Source: Cristatella mucedo (Eukaryota > Bryozoa > Phylactolaemata > Cristatellidae). Taken from it: a stretch of DNA of 64,000 nucleotides. Under the pieces are notes generated by a model. It was given only the letters and a program-made list of their open reading frames with translations. It did not search any database and had not been told where the DNA came from. The translations under genes were made by a program, and so were the position numbers. Positions 44,411 to 58,200 of this stretch are shown piece after piece. How positions within the stretch are numbered: the stretch's first letter is position 1; every line of letters starts with the position of its first letter. The stretch is taken from positions 871,001 to 935,000 of the forward strand of contig WPIO01000107.1 of the NCBI GenBank assembly GCA_009760855.2, written 5' to 3'.

Positions 44411-45585
44411 TATATACCACGCAGGGCTATGGCGATCCTTTTCCTAGGGAAGGCACATTTCTCTGTACACGGGAGACTCATCAACTCATTAACTGATTCA
44501 AGGCTAGACAGAAATTGTGGACTCTGGTCTGATGGCATGCTGGGGATTGTGGCTTACGAGACTACTGTGAATTCTGGATTACGTATGCATATATCTGGAT
44601 TATATTAAAGTGGCGGAGTACTCTAAATTCCGTTGATATTAAACTTCAACGTCGTATACTAGCACAGTATGCGACGCCTGATTGCAATGTGACCTTCCTG
44701 TGTTAAGGCTAGTGTGCCACACAGATTAGTTAATAATGATTTCATCCGATGAGTCTATTGATAATTATCTTCAGGTTTTTACCCAACAAAGGATAGAGGA
44801 ACTTTTGATTCGTTTTGGAGAGATTCGTAGATGTTAAACATGGTATGGAAAATGTGTCACTTACTGCAGTTAAAAGCACACAGCCAATGAATTGGCTGTG
44901 TTTAGGCAATGGCGCAATATCGGTAGTAGAAACATTGTAAACCACCATAATTTAACTCAATGTTATTTTAGGCTAGTTTCTTCCGTCCTAATTGAATGCC
45001 TTTCGATTGTGCAGTGGTACTCTGTACAATTTCAGAATGCCTGTGCATGTAAAGAACGATTTAAATGGAAGCAGTCAGAATTTACTTCCTGCACACTTCC
45101 GGGCCTTATGCAGGACCCTAGTCTGGGTAGTATGTAGGTCTGGCTACTTTTTGCTCTATCTCTATCTTTTTGCTCTATATTATTATGCATACAACTAGCA
45201 ACAATGGTAGACTCAGTGAATGGGTTGCCATTCCCGTATGGGCATTTGCACTTTATTAAGTGAAACTCAGCTGTCTCCATGCAAGTCCAAGCTAAAAACA
45301 TTTGTCTCGTGTACCAGATCAATCTTTACCACATGTCATAGAAACCCAGTAGTAAAGAGAGCGACATAAATTAGGAAATAAAATAAAATAATAATAGTAA
45401 AATAGTCTGGGAAATTCCAATGGAGGAGTTTGTGCATGCGTGGCACCGCACAAGATTGGCTGGTTGAGGCCTGCGCTCGGCAGAGCCTGGATGTGCTAGT
45501 TGACCTTGTACGTACAAAAGGAGATTATTAACGGCAATGGGTATCTCTTTTGACATTAATTACACTCAGATCCGACTCTATAACA
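44411..45585. other. Unrecognised sequence
   Basis: No gene or repeat recognised. Open frames here are short and lack domains. Confidence 0.3.
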
Positions 45586-46100
45586 TTTTACTCGCCAGTC
45601 CAGCCCACAGAAACTTCCAAGGTTTTTGTCGATCACTTTTCAGGTCTCTTCATTCTCTGGCTCCAGCTTACTTATCTGAACTACTTGGCAACCGTAGCTT
45701 AGGCATCGAACCACCCGGTATGCTCACTAAAATGGTTTAGCTGTGCCTTGAACGAACCTAAAAATCTTTTGGTGACTGTGCCTTTAGTTCATATACTTCC
45801 AAAGCCTTGAGCTCACTCCCGACTGATACTACGGCATCTGCTGACATGACGTCACGTCACCCCCTGACATGACGCTACGGCATTCCCTGACCTGATGAAA
45901 TTCAGAACGAAGCAAGATGTGCACCTGCTTCTTACACAATTTGCTAGTTCCTTGTGGCTTGATACATTTCGAGCAAGGCCAACGTAACCACCACATTGCT
46001 AAGACACCAATATGCCTGCTGAAAATGTGTATGCTTCCACTCACCCATATGTGCATGCTGACACTATGCATATAGCCGTTAAATATATGCTGTATGCACG
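45586..46100 (+). mobile_element. LINE-A C-terminal fragment
   Basis: TTTTTGTCGATCACTTTTCA, GGTCTCTTCATTCTCTGGCT, CCAGCTTACTTATCTGAACT, ACTGTGCCTTTAGTTCATAT and CACTCCCGAC follow the LINE-A order. A short triplication of (TG)ACATGACG words occurs near 45840-45880. Confidence 0.75.
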
Positions 46101-46655
46101 TGCTGCCTGTTCCTCAGGTGCAATTTTCCACCCTAACTGAGAACAAGGCATAACACTTAAAAGGTCTGGCCCAATCCTTGACATTCGTAATGTCAGCTTG
46201 AAAGTGTTCTCTGAATAGTTTGGGTTAAGTGACCACTATGAATTTGCTTATCACTCTGTCTATGTCTACGATATATCACCATAAACAGTATTCATGTAAA
46301 GAAGAAAAACGCCTTCGGACCTAATTTTAAATTAAATAACTGTAAAGTAATCATTTATAAGCAGTTCTGCACAATTTAAAAGCTTAGGGCTGCATTCCTA
46401 TTTGTACCGAGAGAAGTTCTGCTAGTCTGTATATCGAAAAAGAACTTTTGGAAAGGTAAATTAAGAAAATGTCCACACTGTGCACTTACCAAGTCAGATT
46501 ACATACCTCCACGATATGTTAAGCACCAACGAGTTATATGTGGTTGCCTAATGCCTATGTTTGGGCTCACGGGTTTAGGGTTTGAATATGAATGAATCTC
46601 AGCCTCAAGCTGATCGAAGCCACGAAAGAGTAATTAATTGCCTATTTAGCTGGAG
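46101..46655. other. Unrecognised sequence
   Basis: Nothing recognised. Confidence 0.3.
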
Positions 46656-46785
46656 GTGCTAGGGGCAGCTTTAGTTCGATGCAGCCAGCACGTATCCTCG
46701 CACGATTAGTGGTGAAACGTTTTCATGCTAGGAGCATAGGAACTAAAGGCACGGTCTCCAACGGGTTTGAGTTTTGCACGAACCT
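46656..46785 (-). mobile_element. LINE-A inverted 5' segment
   Basis: GGAGCATAGGAACTAAAGGC, ACGGTCTCCAACGGGTTTGA and TTTTGCACGAA are LINE-A sequence on the minus strand. It is joined head-on to the plus-strand piece on the right. Confidence 0.7.
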
Positions 46786-46824
46786 GAAATCGTTGGCAAC
46801 CGTGCCTTTAGTTCCTATGCTTCC
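46731..46824. repeat. Inverted repeat from LINE-A inversion
   Basis: The arms 46731-46763 and 46791-46824 are near-perfect reverse complements with about three differences and a 27-base loop. Confidence 0.85.
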
Positions 46825-47072
46825 AAAGCCTGGAACTGACTGCCGACGCAAGTCACAGCGTCCTCTGGCATGACGATGTTTAAAAAAATATTAAAATGCA
46901 CCTATGTATTAATCATTTGATAGGTCTTTGTGATTCGTTCTTCGTGTGCATGTACCTGCTTACACTATGCATGCTACTTGCGGATGTGATCGCCGACAGT
47001 TTAGTAATGCCTATTTAGCTTGAGTTCTCTGAGGGCACTTTATCATGTGCATTATTATTATTATTATTATTA
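46770..47072 (+). mobile_element. LINE-A 3' end
   Basis: ACCGTGCCTTTAGTTCCTAT, CCAAAGCCTGGAACTGACTG, TAGGTCTTTGTGATTCGTTC, then a partial stem (TTGAGTTCTCTGAGGGCACT) and (ATT)n. Part of the 3' UTR is deleted near 46990. Confidence 0.78.
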
Positions 47073-47107
47073 ATATAAAACGCATTGCTACGGATATGCA
47101 GATTTTG

Positions 47108-47395
47108 TTAATAATAATAATAATGCACTCGATAAAGCACCCTCAGAGAACTCAATCTCTTTCTAGGCGCTTCACATTTGCTGCAAAGAGAGGCGCGATT
47201 GAATGGTGAGTAATATCATGCTTGATAAACATGAATAACATGGTTAGGGGTGACATGGGTGACATGCACAGGGTCAGAATGCAAATGTGGTTAGTGGCAG
47301 CATGCACAGTGTCAGCATGCATAAGTGCATCAAGGACGAACCACATGGACCCACTAAATGCTGTCCTAAATGGGCGTGTTTCATGCCCAGTCTAT
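47108..47395 (-). mobile_element. LINE-A 3' UTR copy
   Basis: (AAT)n, a full stem-loop (GATAAAGCACCCTCAGAGAA), TTTGCTGCAAAGAGAGGCGC, GGGTGACATGGGTGACATGC (a 9-base local duplication) and ACCCACTAAATGCTGTCC. It lies tail to tail with the copy ending at 47072. Confidence 0.88.
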
Positions 47396-48986
47396 ACAAT
47401 TATAGAGAAGACACTTTTCTACATCGCGAGTTTTACGTATAAACGACTCACATTCAAGTTGTCTAGTCTGGCAAGTTACCAGTTTAATGTGTCATAATGT
47501 GCACTTGGCTTCTTCTGTGATGATTAGATTGAATTACAACTTAAAAGGTGCAATGCAGCGATCTTTGGGTCTCAGTCTGTCCTCCATGTTCTACGGCGAC
47601 GTCCTGCAAGAGTTGCTGACTGGGCTTGGAATAAAAGCATCTGAATTATTTTAAACTCTCCTTTGGTTTACAGTAACGTAATAGCTGACGTCCTTTAAGC
47701 GTCTGCCTGTTGGTGGATGCTCAGCTAATAGATCAACTAGATATTATTCAGCTTTCCACACAGACATTCTAGCTGAAGGAAAGACAGAACAAACTGGATT
47801 GGTAAGACACCAAGAATGAACACGAGAAGTGTTGGTAGCAAAAGCTTGTGCATGGGCGCATTTAGGTGGCCGAACCCTGAAAATAACTAAAATTTATTAG
47901 GATAAATAAAGCCGGTTGTGACCAATAATTGTGGGTGTATTGACAGATTAATATCTAGGCCAAGGAGTTTTATAACTTAAGTATGGGGCAGTTAATCGTG
48001 ACCATGATTCATCAAATAAATTACGAGTGCTTGGATGTTATACCTTAATCCTAAATAATAATGGCTCTGAACCGGTTCAGTCACAATAATTATGCAGCCT
48101 ATAAATTTGAACTCATGCAATAGTAATTCTGGTTTACTTTGGGAAATACATAGAGTTGGATTGAGTGTGTTGTGCTGAACACTCCTGCCTCAAAATGGCT
48201 ACGAAAATACTATTCAATGGAAGGGATTTGAGCTTTTAAATTAATGTATGTTTTTTATTATCGTTGTCGAGCTCTAATGCAATCGGCATACCTGCGAGTA
48301 CCTGCAAGTACGCTGAGATTTGAAATATAGAACAATATGTATTGATCAAATAATGGTAGTACCTAAATACTTTGTAGTTCTGAAGCCTCGGCACATTATT
48401 GCTGAAAGCTCCATCCCAATTATTTACCTGTCAAAATCAATTGCAAGTCTAGTACGAGTTGTAATTGATTTCGACAGCCTCGCAGTTGAGTGCCTCTCTA
48501 AAAAGCCCAATGTGTTCCGGCGAAAGTGCTTTCAGTTCTGTTGAACCTAAAGCATGGAGATCATCTACGCCTGACATCAAGGTATATTCTAATAATGACT
48601 TTTGCAGTTGAAAAAAGCCAACAGGCCTCTCACAGCCAGTATTTTTTTGTGTGAGTCTCCCATTGTGCACTTCAACTGTAGCTGTATTGGCCATTAAAAT
48701 AATATTTCATTTTTCTACCTTTTATCCGATGAGTGACCTGAAATATATTCAGCTATCTTAAAGTGACAAAATGTGCTTGCAAAAAATTAAGATAGTTACT
48801 GTTGTTTAATTCTTGCGTGCTTTATTATTGGTGACTATTAAACATTCGTCCAAATTCTAACAGTATGAGGAAGAGATTATAAGTGACCACTTGAATTAAT
48901 TGTATATCCTTGCACTGTTGCAGGATCTTGCCAGAATCGAGAAAATTTACGACTGCTTTCCTCCCACTGGAAGGACCTGTGCTCAA
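47396..48986. other. Unrecognised sequence upstream of GT92 gene 2
   Basis: No gene or named repeat. The GT92 gene 2 promoter is presumably here, but I see no decisive motif. If an untranslated first exon exists, TTGCACTGTTGCAG at 48910-48923 is a good acceptor. Confidence 0.35.
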
Positions 48987-49250
48987 ATGATTACAAACCA
49001 TTTGACCAAATTAAAAAAAATACGGAAGCCAGGAGTAATTATAGGTTTAGTGTTGATTTCAACCTATCTTGGTCTGTTCGGAAGGTGCTTTGAAAAGTGG
49101 TCGACAAGTAGTATCTGGGCCGAGCACCTTTATCCTCATCAATCTCATCTACAAAATATTTCAACAGCTGACAATGGCACTAGGCTACTGCAACGATTCA
49201 ATATGTGCACTAGTTTCTGTCAATTTCCAAGCACCTTTGCAGAGCCTCAG
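48987..49250 (+). CDS. GT92 gene 2, exon 1
   Basis: Encodes the anchor and stem. Ends CAG|GTGAGT, phase 0. Start chosen at the ATG about 11 residues before the basic KKIRKP stretch that precedes the membrane segment. Confidence 0.76.
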
Positions 49251-52200
49251 GTGAGTTGTGCTGTACTTTAGATAAACTTGGCAGTACAGAGGCACCCAAA
49301 TTTTCCTATGGTTTCAGAGCTAATAGAATTAAAGTGCCAAGCCATAATTATTTATTTTGTTTGTTTTTCAAGCATGATTTTACTTACTATTTTATTGCAT
49401 ATCACTTTGCAGCAAATGTAAAGCGCCTAGAAAGAGATTAAGTTCTCTGAGGGCGCTTTATCAAGTGCAATATTATTATTATTATTATTATAGCTGTAAT
49501 GGGAAATGTTAAAGTGAAATGTGTACGTGTGTGTTTCAGCGCTTTCACTCGATGGGAGGCGATCCAGAAAATACCAATGGTAGTGCTTGTGTCTTGGTAT
49601 ACTCAGCCTATTTTGAAAGACGCAACTCAGTTGTAAAGGTCTTGACAGACAGTCACCGAAAATGTTCCAATTCTGTGGCTGTGACCTGCCATATATGGTA
49701 CCGCAGCTACTCCGACCCGTACGTCAGCCAATTGAGCTTCGAATATTCAACTTTAGAAGGAGTATTAAATATGCCGTGAGTTTGTGTTGGTTCTTTCCAG
49801 CCTTGATTTGCACAGACTAGGTACAATCAGCTGTGTTAAAGCTGTTGCTGATGTTTACATATCGACATCAACAATCTGGGACTAGCTCTTTTCAGATTAA
49901 TTTATTTACCTATGCCTGGAACCAACCTCAAATCCTTTAGTGGACGTACTTTTAGTTCGTTTGCCTCTAATGTGTGGAACTTACTAATCGACGCTTAAAA
50001 ATATGCTACAAACGTACCTGTTTCTTACTAAATCTCCTTCATTTGTGATTGGCCATTTGTGCATATGCTGACACAATGCATGCCACCACTAACAATATTA
50101 TACTTGCTGAAACCGTAAATGTTGCAAATAACAATTTAAAAATTTATTAGACTTGATATAGCTCACTCAGATAACTCAATCTATCTAGGCAATTTACATT
50201 TGCTGCAACGAAAGCACAATCGAATGATAAATGGTTTAATACGGAATAAACAAATATAATAACACTATTAGGGGTGACATGCACAGGATCAGCATGCAAG
50301 TATGGTTAATTGCAGCATTCACAGTGTCAGCTAGCATAAGCAAATAAAGGATTAATCCAAGGACCCACTAAATGCTGTGATTAATAGATGCGTTTTTACT
50401 TTCTATTTAAATGTGGACAAGTCAGGACATGTCCTGACGCAGGTCGGGAGTGAGTTCCAGACTTTTGAGAGCATACAAAGTAAAGGTACGGTCTCCAAGG
50501 TAATCGAGGTTTGTGCGAGGTATAGGTAAACATCTAGACTCCGAAAAGCTGGTGGTACGACACTTAGCCTGGTGGAGGCGTAGATCTGATAGGTAGGCTG
50601 GAGCCAAAGAATCAAGTGACCTAAAAGTGAGTGACAAAACCTTGAAGTCGATACATTGACTGACTAAGAGCTAGTACAGGTAGGCGAGAAGCGGTGTGAT
50701 GTGGCAACTGCGAAGCTCTCGACAGACAAGCCTAGCTGCAGAGTTGTGCACCAGCTGTTATCGCCCCTGATTGCATCCGACGGTGGACCAGCAAACAGTG
50801 AGTTACAGAAGTCAAGATGGGATGTCACATATGCATTGAGCAATTCAGATGTAGTATCAGTGTCTAAAGAAGCTCAAATTTTAGCAATTCTATGTTGCTG
50901 AAAGTAGGCAAATTTGACTGTGGCACTCATGTGGTCATCCAATGAAAGGTCACTTTGAACGTGACACCTGGTGTTCGTGCAGACTCAGCAGGAAATGCGT
51001 TGGAAGAGCCGATTTTTAGTATTAGCCTTTCCAAATTACAAATCAGGATTGGTTTTCCGATAGCCAGTAGGTTAGTTTTATCACGAATTATTGAATCACG
51101 AATCATCAAATTTAAGAATTTTTTAAATATTTAGTTCTGATCCAACTGTCTAAAAACGTATACTGAAACTGTTGCTTCATCAAGAAATGCATTCTCCAAG
51201 TGAACGGTTAAATTTATTAAATCCGCCAGGCTGATATCCAGGATAAATTTATGGCTGCTGCAAATATTGTTTTCAGATCGTACAGTATCCCGACCTATGA
51301 TTTAGGCTATGAACAAACAGAAATCTTATCCTGCTATGAGTGCAAACATTAAGCTGCAGAATAAATGCTGTAATTATTAAGCTAAGGAGCCACTGTTTTC
51401 GTGACTTTAGTTATTATTCAGTTAATAAACCTTAGAAGGAGTTAAAAACTAAAAATCCTTAAACTATCCATTGCAAGGCAACTTTCTACATTACACGTTG
51501 CTCATAAGCCCCGATGGAATTTAATAGGAGCAGGTCAGTTTTGTAGGTCAGTTTTTTATTTTGGCCAACCCATGCTTCAGCTCCAGTCTTAAGCTTCAGT
51601 CCTCAATGCCAAAAGTTTGCACTTGCAACAAAATCGCTCATCGTAGCATTGGTTGGATTTTTTGAATTCACCCACATTACCGAGAAGGTTATATAATAAT
51701 AATAATATTTATAAATTCGTATGTTGCATTAAGAGTGATAACACTTCCTGTAAGCACTTAGCTTAGCCTATAATGGGAGTATGTTACCCGGCTAGTGATA
51801 CGATGCACAGTGTATGTATGCGGAAGTATGCTGGCCTTGGGTTAAGGCGCTCGCCTTTAACGTTCAAGGTTGTGAGTTCAAGCCTTGGGGCATATTTAAA
51901 GCAGCTGAAGAAAGATTCAGTTTTCTTCGAGTACTGCAGAATGATTTCTATTAATTTTCATATAAACATACAAGCAAAGTTCTCATTGAATAAGGAGGAG
52001 CTGTAGTAATAATACAATTCATTTATATAGCGCCCCAAGAGAACTTAATCTCTATTCAGGCGCTTCACATATGCCTCGGGGCTCGAGCCCACGACCTCAG
52101 TCAGACCTTGGTCGGGGCGAGCACCTTAACCGCTAGACCAAACCAGCTCGGCCTAAAGTCAGGATATGTCAATGCTGTCTGTCAAGAGTGAGTTCCTGGC

Positions 52201-55200
52201 TTCGGAAGCCTACGAACTAAAAAGCGGTCTGTCAAAGTTTTCAGGTTGATCTCGGGTACTACTAAACTAATTTTTTCAGATGATCGTACGATGTGGAGCA
52301 CGATTGAAGAGCTAGTTGTGTTAATTTAGGCCACTTAAACAGAATGAAGGAACTTGCCCAGCGAAGACTTCAATTCGCTGCTTAGCGGAGTGCTAATGCA
52401 AGACGACGAGGAGAAAAATCATGTTAGACTTCAACCATCAAGTCAGACATTCTTAGATTCTATTTTTGAACCCTTTAATATTCATGTACACATGCAAGAC
52501 CCCCTCTGAATGAGTTTCAAAAGTCTATATGATAAGGTAAAGTTGCATGGTCTAGCTTAGAAGTGGTATCCAAGTTACGGGAAACCCAAACTTTGGATTT
52601 CACTGATGGAGTGCTTCGCAAAACAGAAATATTTGACTGTGGGGGAATTGTGTTCGTACTGCCAAAAATTATTTGGAAGCAAGAGGCCGTGAATAAATGC
52701 AAGAGCTATTGGATATAAGCTGACAAAGTCCATAAACTGCAAATGAAATGAAAGTGCACATGATCACATAAACAGATTCAGTTTAATATAATTTGATTAC
52801 ATACAGTCGTTAGAGAATGTTTGATACAGATTTTGAATGATGTTGCGATTATGAATCGTGCATCACATCGGAAAAAGAAATTAATTAGTCAACATATCTG
52901 CATTTATGCAGTCAGCTGGGTAATCCAAGTTTAAGTAGCTTGTACAAATGCAGTAAAGATTTCTGGAAAAAATTATTTAAATTCAGTCAAAAAATCTGAA
53001 ATATAGCAAGTCTAGTATTGGAGGCTACGTTTTTTAGCCACTATTGGTGACTTGTAGTCGGAAGGAAATTCTTTTCGACAGTTTTTCAGAATGGTTTGAG
53101 TTCTTTTGAAACTTTAAAATTGATGACTAGCAATTTACATTTCGCCAGCAGTTTTTACAGACCTATGGAAGTTAATGAGACTATATCTTATAGTAGCGAG
53201 GGCCATTGCTCTCAGACAATCGGGCGAATTCAGCTTGGTCTCAATCGCATCAGCAAATCAAAGGCGGCGTCGAGAATCTTGATGCGTATTTTAAGAGGTT
53301 TAACCACTCGCACAAAAACCATGCTACATCCACACTTTCAGAGCAGCAGGCAACGTTTTGATAGGCCTGAAGACCACAAAGTCAGAGTGATTCAGTGTAG
53401 TACTTTATTGAGTGCCAGCTTGGTGGATCGAAAACAATATAATAATGAATACTGGAAATGAGCCCCTTTACGCCTTTGTCTCTTTTGCTTCAACCTGGCT
53501 TCTTGTGTTAGGTACCTAAGTCTGTGAACCCAGGCATTGGCGCGATGGCATGTAAATGAAAACGCAGATACATATAGAAAGTGTTTTCGGTGTTCCTGCA
53601 TAGTATGGTCACTCAGTGCTTTTTAAAGCTACACTGGCTGTTGACTTTAGTTAATTAGCTAATGTAGACTGGCCGGTAGGCAAAGAGCAGTAAGCATTTA
53701 CTCGTCCAAAACAGTAGCTGCGTGAGGGCCAAGATCAAAACGTAAACACGTGCTCGAAAGTGGCCTTAACTGCAGCAGTTTATTAATTTAACACCCATGA
53801 TGACCAGCACTCTATTAAAATGTTTAAGAGTCAGGAAGCGGTAGGAGTGATTGGTTACCCAGAACGAAATAACTATTTTGCGACAGGTAATTCAGTGCCC
53901 GGTTTTATCCTTATAGAACTTAATGTAATTGACTCTGTGACTTTTTCAAGTTACAGACGGAGACGTATTCCATGTGGGCGTTACGAAGGAGTGGTTTCTA
54001 TAGCGCTGTGAAAGCTTAAGCGGCTTTCGCTGCGCATTCGGCGGCCAACAGACTTTATGTCATACAACGAAGGGAACGTGATAAGCATAGCAGAGTGGGC
54101 AGGGCAGTTAAGGTAGCGAGTAGCGCAGAAGTAGGAGCTCACGACGGCTTGAAAGGACGTGCCACAGTCGCAGAGTAGGCTAGCCGACGTCGTCGCGTAA
54201 TAATTGTAAAAGTTAGTTCTACAGTCCAGGACCTGCAGAGTAAAAACCCCTGCTGCCAACGGTCTTTAAGCGGAGGAATGGAGCAGATTATTTATTGTCC
54301 ACACCAGACCTGAGGGTATGAGTCATTTTTTTGCAGCAGTGCAGCTAGTTATGAACGAGCGAAGCCGTGCTCGGGGTCAGGATAAGAACTTAGTATCCGA
54401 TGACCAATGGGAAGTCATTGATTTATCTATATTAAAAAAAGTAGCCACGTATTTTGAAGGATGAGATTTTATAGAAATGGAAATTGTATAATGATAATCT
54501 CCTAGGCCTTATTGTATTGAAATTCACTAATCCCTAATACTGATTCATTAGATAAGTTATCAGGTGCATTTGTAGTGCCATGTAACCAAGAGCCCCACTC
54601 ATGTGAGAAGGAAAAGCTAATAGAATTTAGAGGGATAGTTTTTGGTCTAGCGGTTAAGGTGCTCGCTCCGACCAAGGTCTGACTGAGGTCGTGGGCTCAA
54701 GCCCCAAGGCATATGTGAAGCGCCTGAATAGAGATTAAGTTCTCTTGGGGCGCTATATAAATGAATTTTATAGCTGCAAATTACAGAGATATTATCATTG
54801 GTCCAGCAGGCTTTACTAGATGCTTCAAGCATGAACCTGAAATGCATCCAATCTGGCTTAAAGGCACTTATTTTCACGAGTCACTGTGGCACCTGGAAAG
54901 CTATTCAGGGCCAGGTGGCCCAAGAACTTGAAGCTGAAACTCCTCCATAGGAGGCTCACAGTATATCCTATTCCGAAACTTAGTAATTGCATTCAACGGA
55001 AACCTTTGGGTCATTGAGCCTCCACTCCATATGCACTGAAACTATGGATAAGGATTCCGAAAGTGGTCATTACCTTGCTACTTTTAAGACTTTCCTTACG
55101 ACACATAGATTGTGGTCAGCTTTCCCTTTCATCTATGAGAATTTGTATGTTTTTGTTCTAGTGTGCTGTGCCCGAGTACCTGCAGATGACCGAGTGTACT

Positions 55201-58200
55201 ATAGTAGACTGAGATCTTACTAACTGGTGGCTGTGAGTGTCTTTACGTTTGCTTCCGCTTCGCTGGATTCGAGCATCGAACGTTTTTGTTCGCTTGCTTC
55301 ATGCAGCGCAAGCAACCAGCCTTTCGTTTTTTGATTCTAGCGACCATTCGTAGAGTGCATGGAATGCAATAACGTTCCCTTAGGAAGTTCTGCTAATAAA
55401 GCACAGTTAGAATTGTCATCATTGATATCATGTCTTAAATCTATCGTACTCTAAAGCAGTCATTATCCTAGAGTGCTTGAGTTAAGATTCATGTCATTGA
55501 TACGTTTTACTGGACTTCAAGATTCTCATTTTTTCAGGATGTAGCTCTTTCGAACAGTCATAATTATTATTTTATGATTTATTGTTAAGAAAGACTTAGA
55601 ATTATGATCACTTCAAGTCTTGAATGACGTTATATATTTTTCGAAAATCGGCAAATTCTTTTCCGTCATCCTGAGCTGCTACTTGTTTGCTTCTTACTTA
55701 CTCGACTGCCCTCTTGACTAAACCATAATTTTGACTCTCTTTGTTGTGTGAGATGAATCCTATTGGTTGCCATATTCGTACATAGAACCATGCAGATTTC
55801 GAATAGAAAATAGATTGGTCTCCCGAGTCCCACTCACTAAGTCTGTATAGCTTTGTGCACTTGCAATTGAGATTTAGTAAAGTGTATTCTGTTAAATGCT
55901 CTATTTGGGGTATACTGTTGACCCTGGTATTTATTTCGACCATATATATTGTCAGTGTCGTAATTAAAACGTACTTTGCCCTTTCGAGGTACGTGATAGA
56001 GTAGCTCCTGCTGCTGAAGCCCCTCCATTGTTCTGCTTAGTTCCAGCTTAGCCAGTTGTACATTTACAGGCGACATGGGGCTGTCTACAACTGCAAAACG
56101 CCCCAAGATGTGCGAGAGCATCCCTTAGCAGTCTCATTCATATGGAACAACCAGGAAGTAAACCAAACAGAACAAAGCCGGATGTCAATCCTGGCAATGC
56201 AAATCCATCCGGTGCAGCCACAGCTGTACATGTTCGCTGTGTGCGTACCTCCACTGTTCGGACCGCTTCGGCAAGTACTAAAGTATATATTAACTTAATT
56301 TTAATTAATTGTATATATTAAGTAATTATTATAGCAATGTTCACGGAAAACCATCCACAGCCTGCTTTGATATGATTCTATTCTGATGAGACCATACGTT
56401 TGTAAGCAGGAAATCATAAGTTTGGAAATATATCGCTAAATCATTCTAATCTACCCAAGGCATTTGGCACTATTGACTTGATCTTGTTAGGCAGCTTGCA
56501 GGTACCGTCGTTTCCATCATTGTTACTATTTACCATAGTTGGCCTCATTAGCATCATACGGCATCACACGTCGACACTACCATTTTCTCAGCTAATTGTA
56601 CACCAGCATGATAATCATAAAAATGATACACTATTAACAATATAAATAATATTGTGACTCCTTATTGTGTCTCAAAAGTACTAAATCTCATTATAGGCAG
56701 TTTCTGGAAAACAAGCTTGTTATTTATTAGCTATAACCTTCCAAATCAAGTGATCATACAAACATTCACGGGGATTAAGAAAATGCAGTTGGGCAAATTG
56801 TTATTATGAGCACTTTTGAATGACTTTCAGGCGTTTAGATCATTAGTAAAAACGACGAAGTCTTCAAGGGATAGAAGGTTGTTTAGAGGCCCAACTAAAA
56901 TACTAAAGTTCGAAGGGTAGGCAGTGTGATATTGAGCCTTCTTATGAACTATCTGATATATAGGCCGGATCATGAGAAGAAAGAGATATAAAAGCCAATC
57001 GCAGAACCTTGAAGTCAAGATACTGCTTGATACTGGCAGCCAGGCCTAGTTGTGAAATGTGGAAGTTATGAATTTGACTATATGCAAGCCTAGCTGGAGA
57101 GTTGTCACTAGCTGTCTGTATCTTACTGAGTTGGCAGAATGACCCAGGGTTACTAAGCTACAGAAGTTACTAAGTGAATTTATCTTGCACAAGATTATGC
57201 AATAGATGCTGCAAGGAAAACAAAACAACTTCATGAGGCTAGTTTCTGGAAGAGGTTACTCAATAACGTTTTTAGGTATTTTATGCAAAATGTGAGGCAG
57301 GGACTGGTCTTTGAGAAATTGCAAAAGATCGTTCTATTAGCAGTCCTTCCGTAAACAATTTATAGGCTTGTAGACTTGACGAGTTTGAATACCTTCGGAT
57401 GATCTTTCATATTGGTTTTATTACTGAACTAATTATAATTGTTTGTGATCTTACAGAATATCTTCTAAATTCAAGTAGCTCGTAATGTTTTACTAGCACC
57501 CCACTTTTGAACCCCGCGACATTTAGCAGCAAGTTAAACTAGTCAACCATTAAAACAAAGCCAAAAAATAAATAAAGTCACAACATGTGGGCTCCAACTT
57601 TTCTTAACAAATTACGATCCATTTTCACGATTCTTGCCATATTAGTATGGATTAATGATGATTCTTCATTAAATGGTGACATTCTTTTAAGTCAAAGTTG
57701 AACACAATCTTTGAGCACATATTTGGATGCAAAGATTGGAGTGAATACTTTTCTAGCACCATTTTGTAATATTAAGAGACACAATAAGCTGAGAAACCTG
57801 AATTCATTGTCTTTGTTGGCTTAAGTAGAATTGTCTTGTATTTTGTTGTATTCTTCAATGTAAAAATAATAACAAGCTTTTTTTTAGCACCGTACTAAAG
57901 GTTTTTAAAAATAGCTGATAAATGCACGATTTCAAGCTGAGGCACGAGTTCAAAGCATCCCAGTATCGTGCCTAAATAAACTTTCAAAGCAGAGGAACAG
58001 AACATTTTGGCAGATAGTTCATTGATTTATTGTTAATAACGTGCACTCAATCATTTCCAGTTAAGTAAACCAAACAGGGAAAATAATAAGTACGCTAAGG
58101 CTCTTTGCAAAAATCATTTCTTACGAAGTGCTCAGATTCTTAAAGCACAAACGCAAAAAATTGCTAATACACCCAGACAGCATATTCTATGTGAAGCAGA

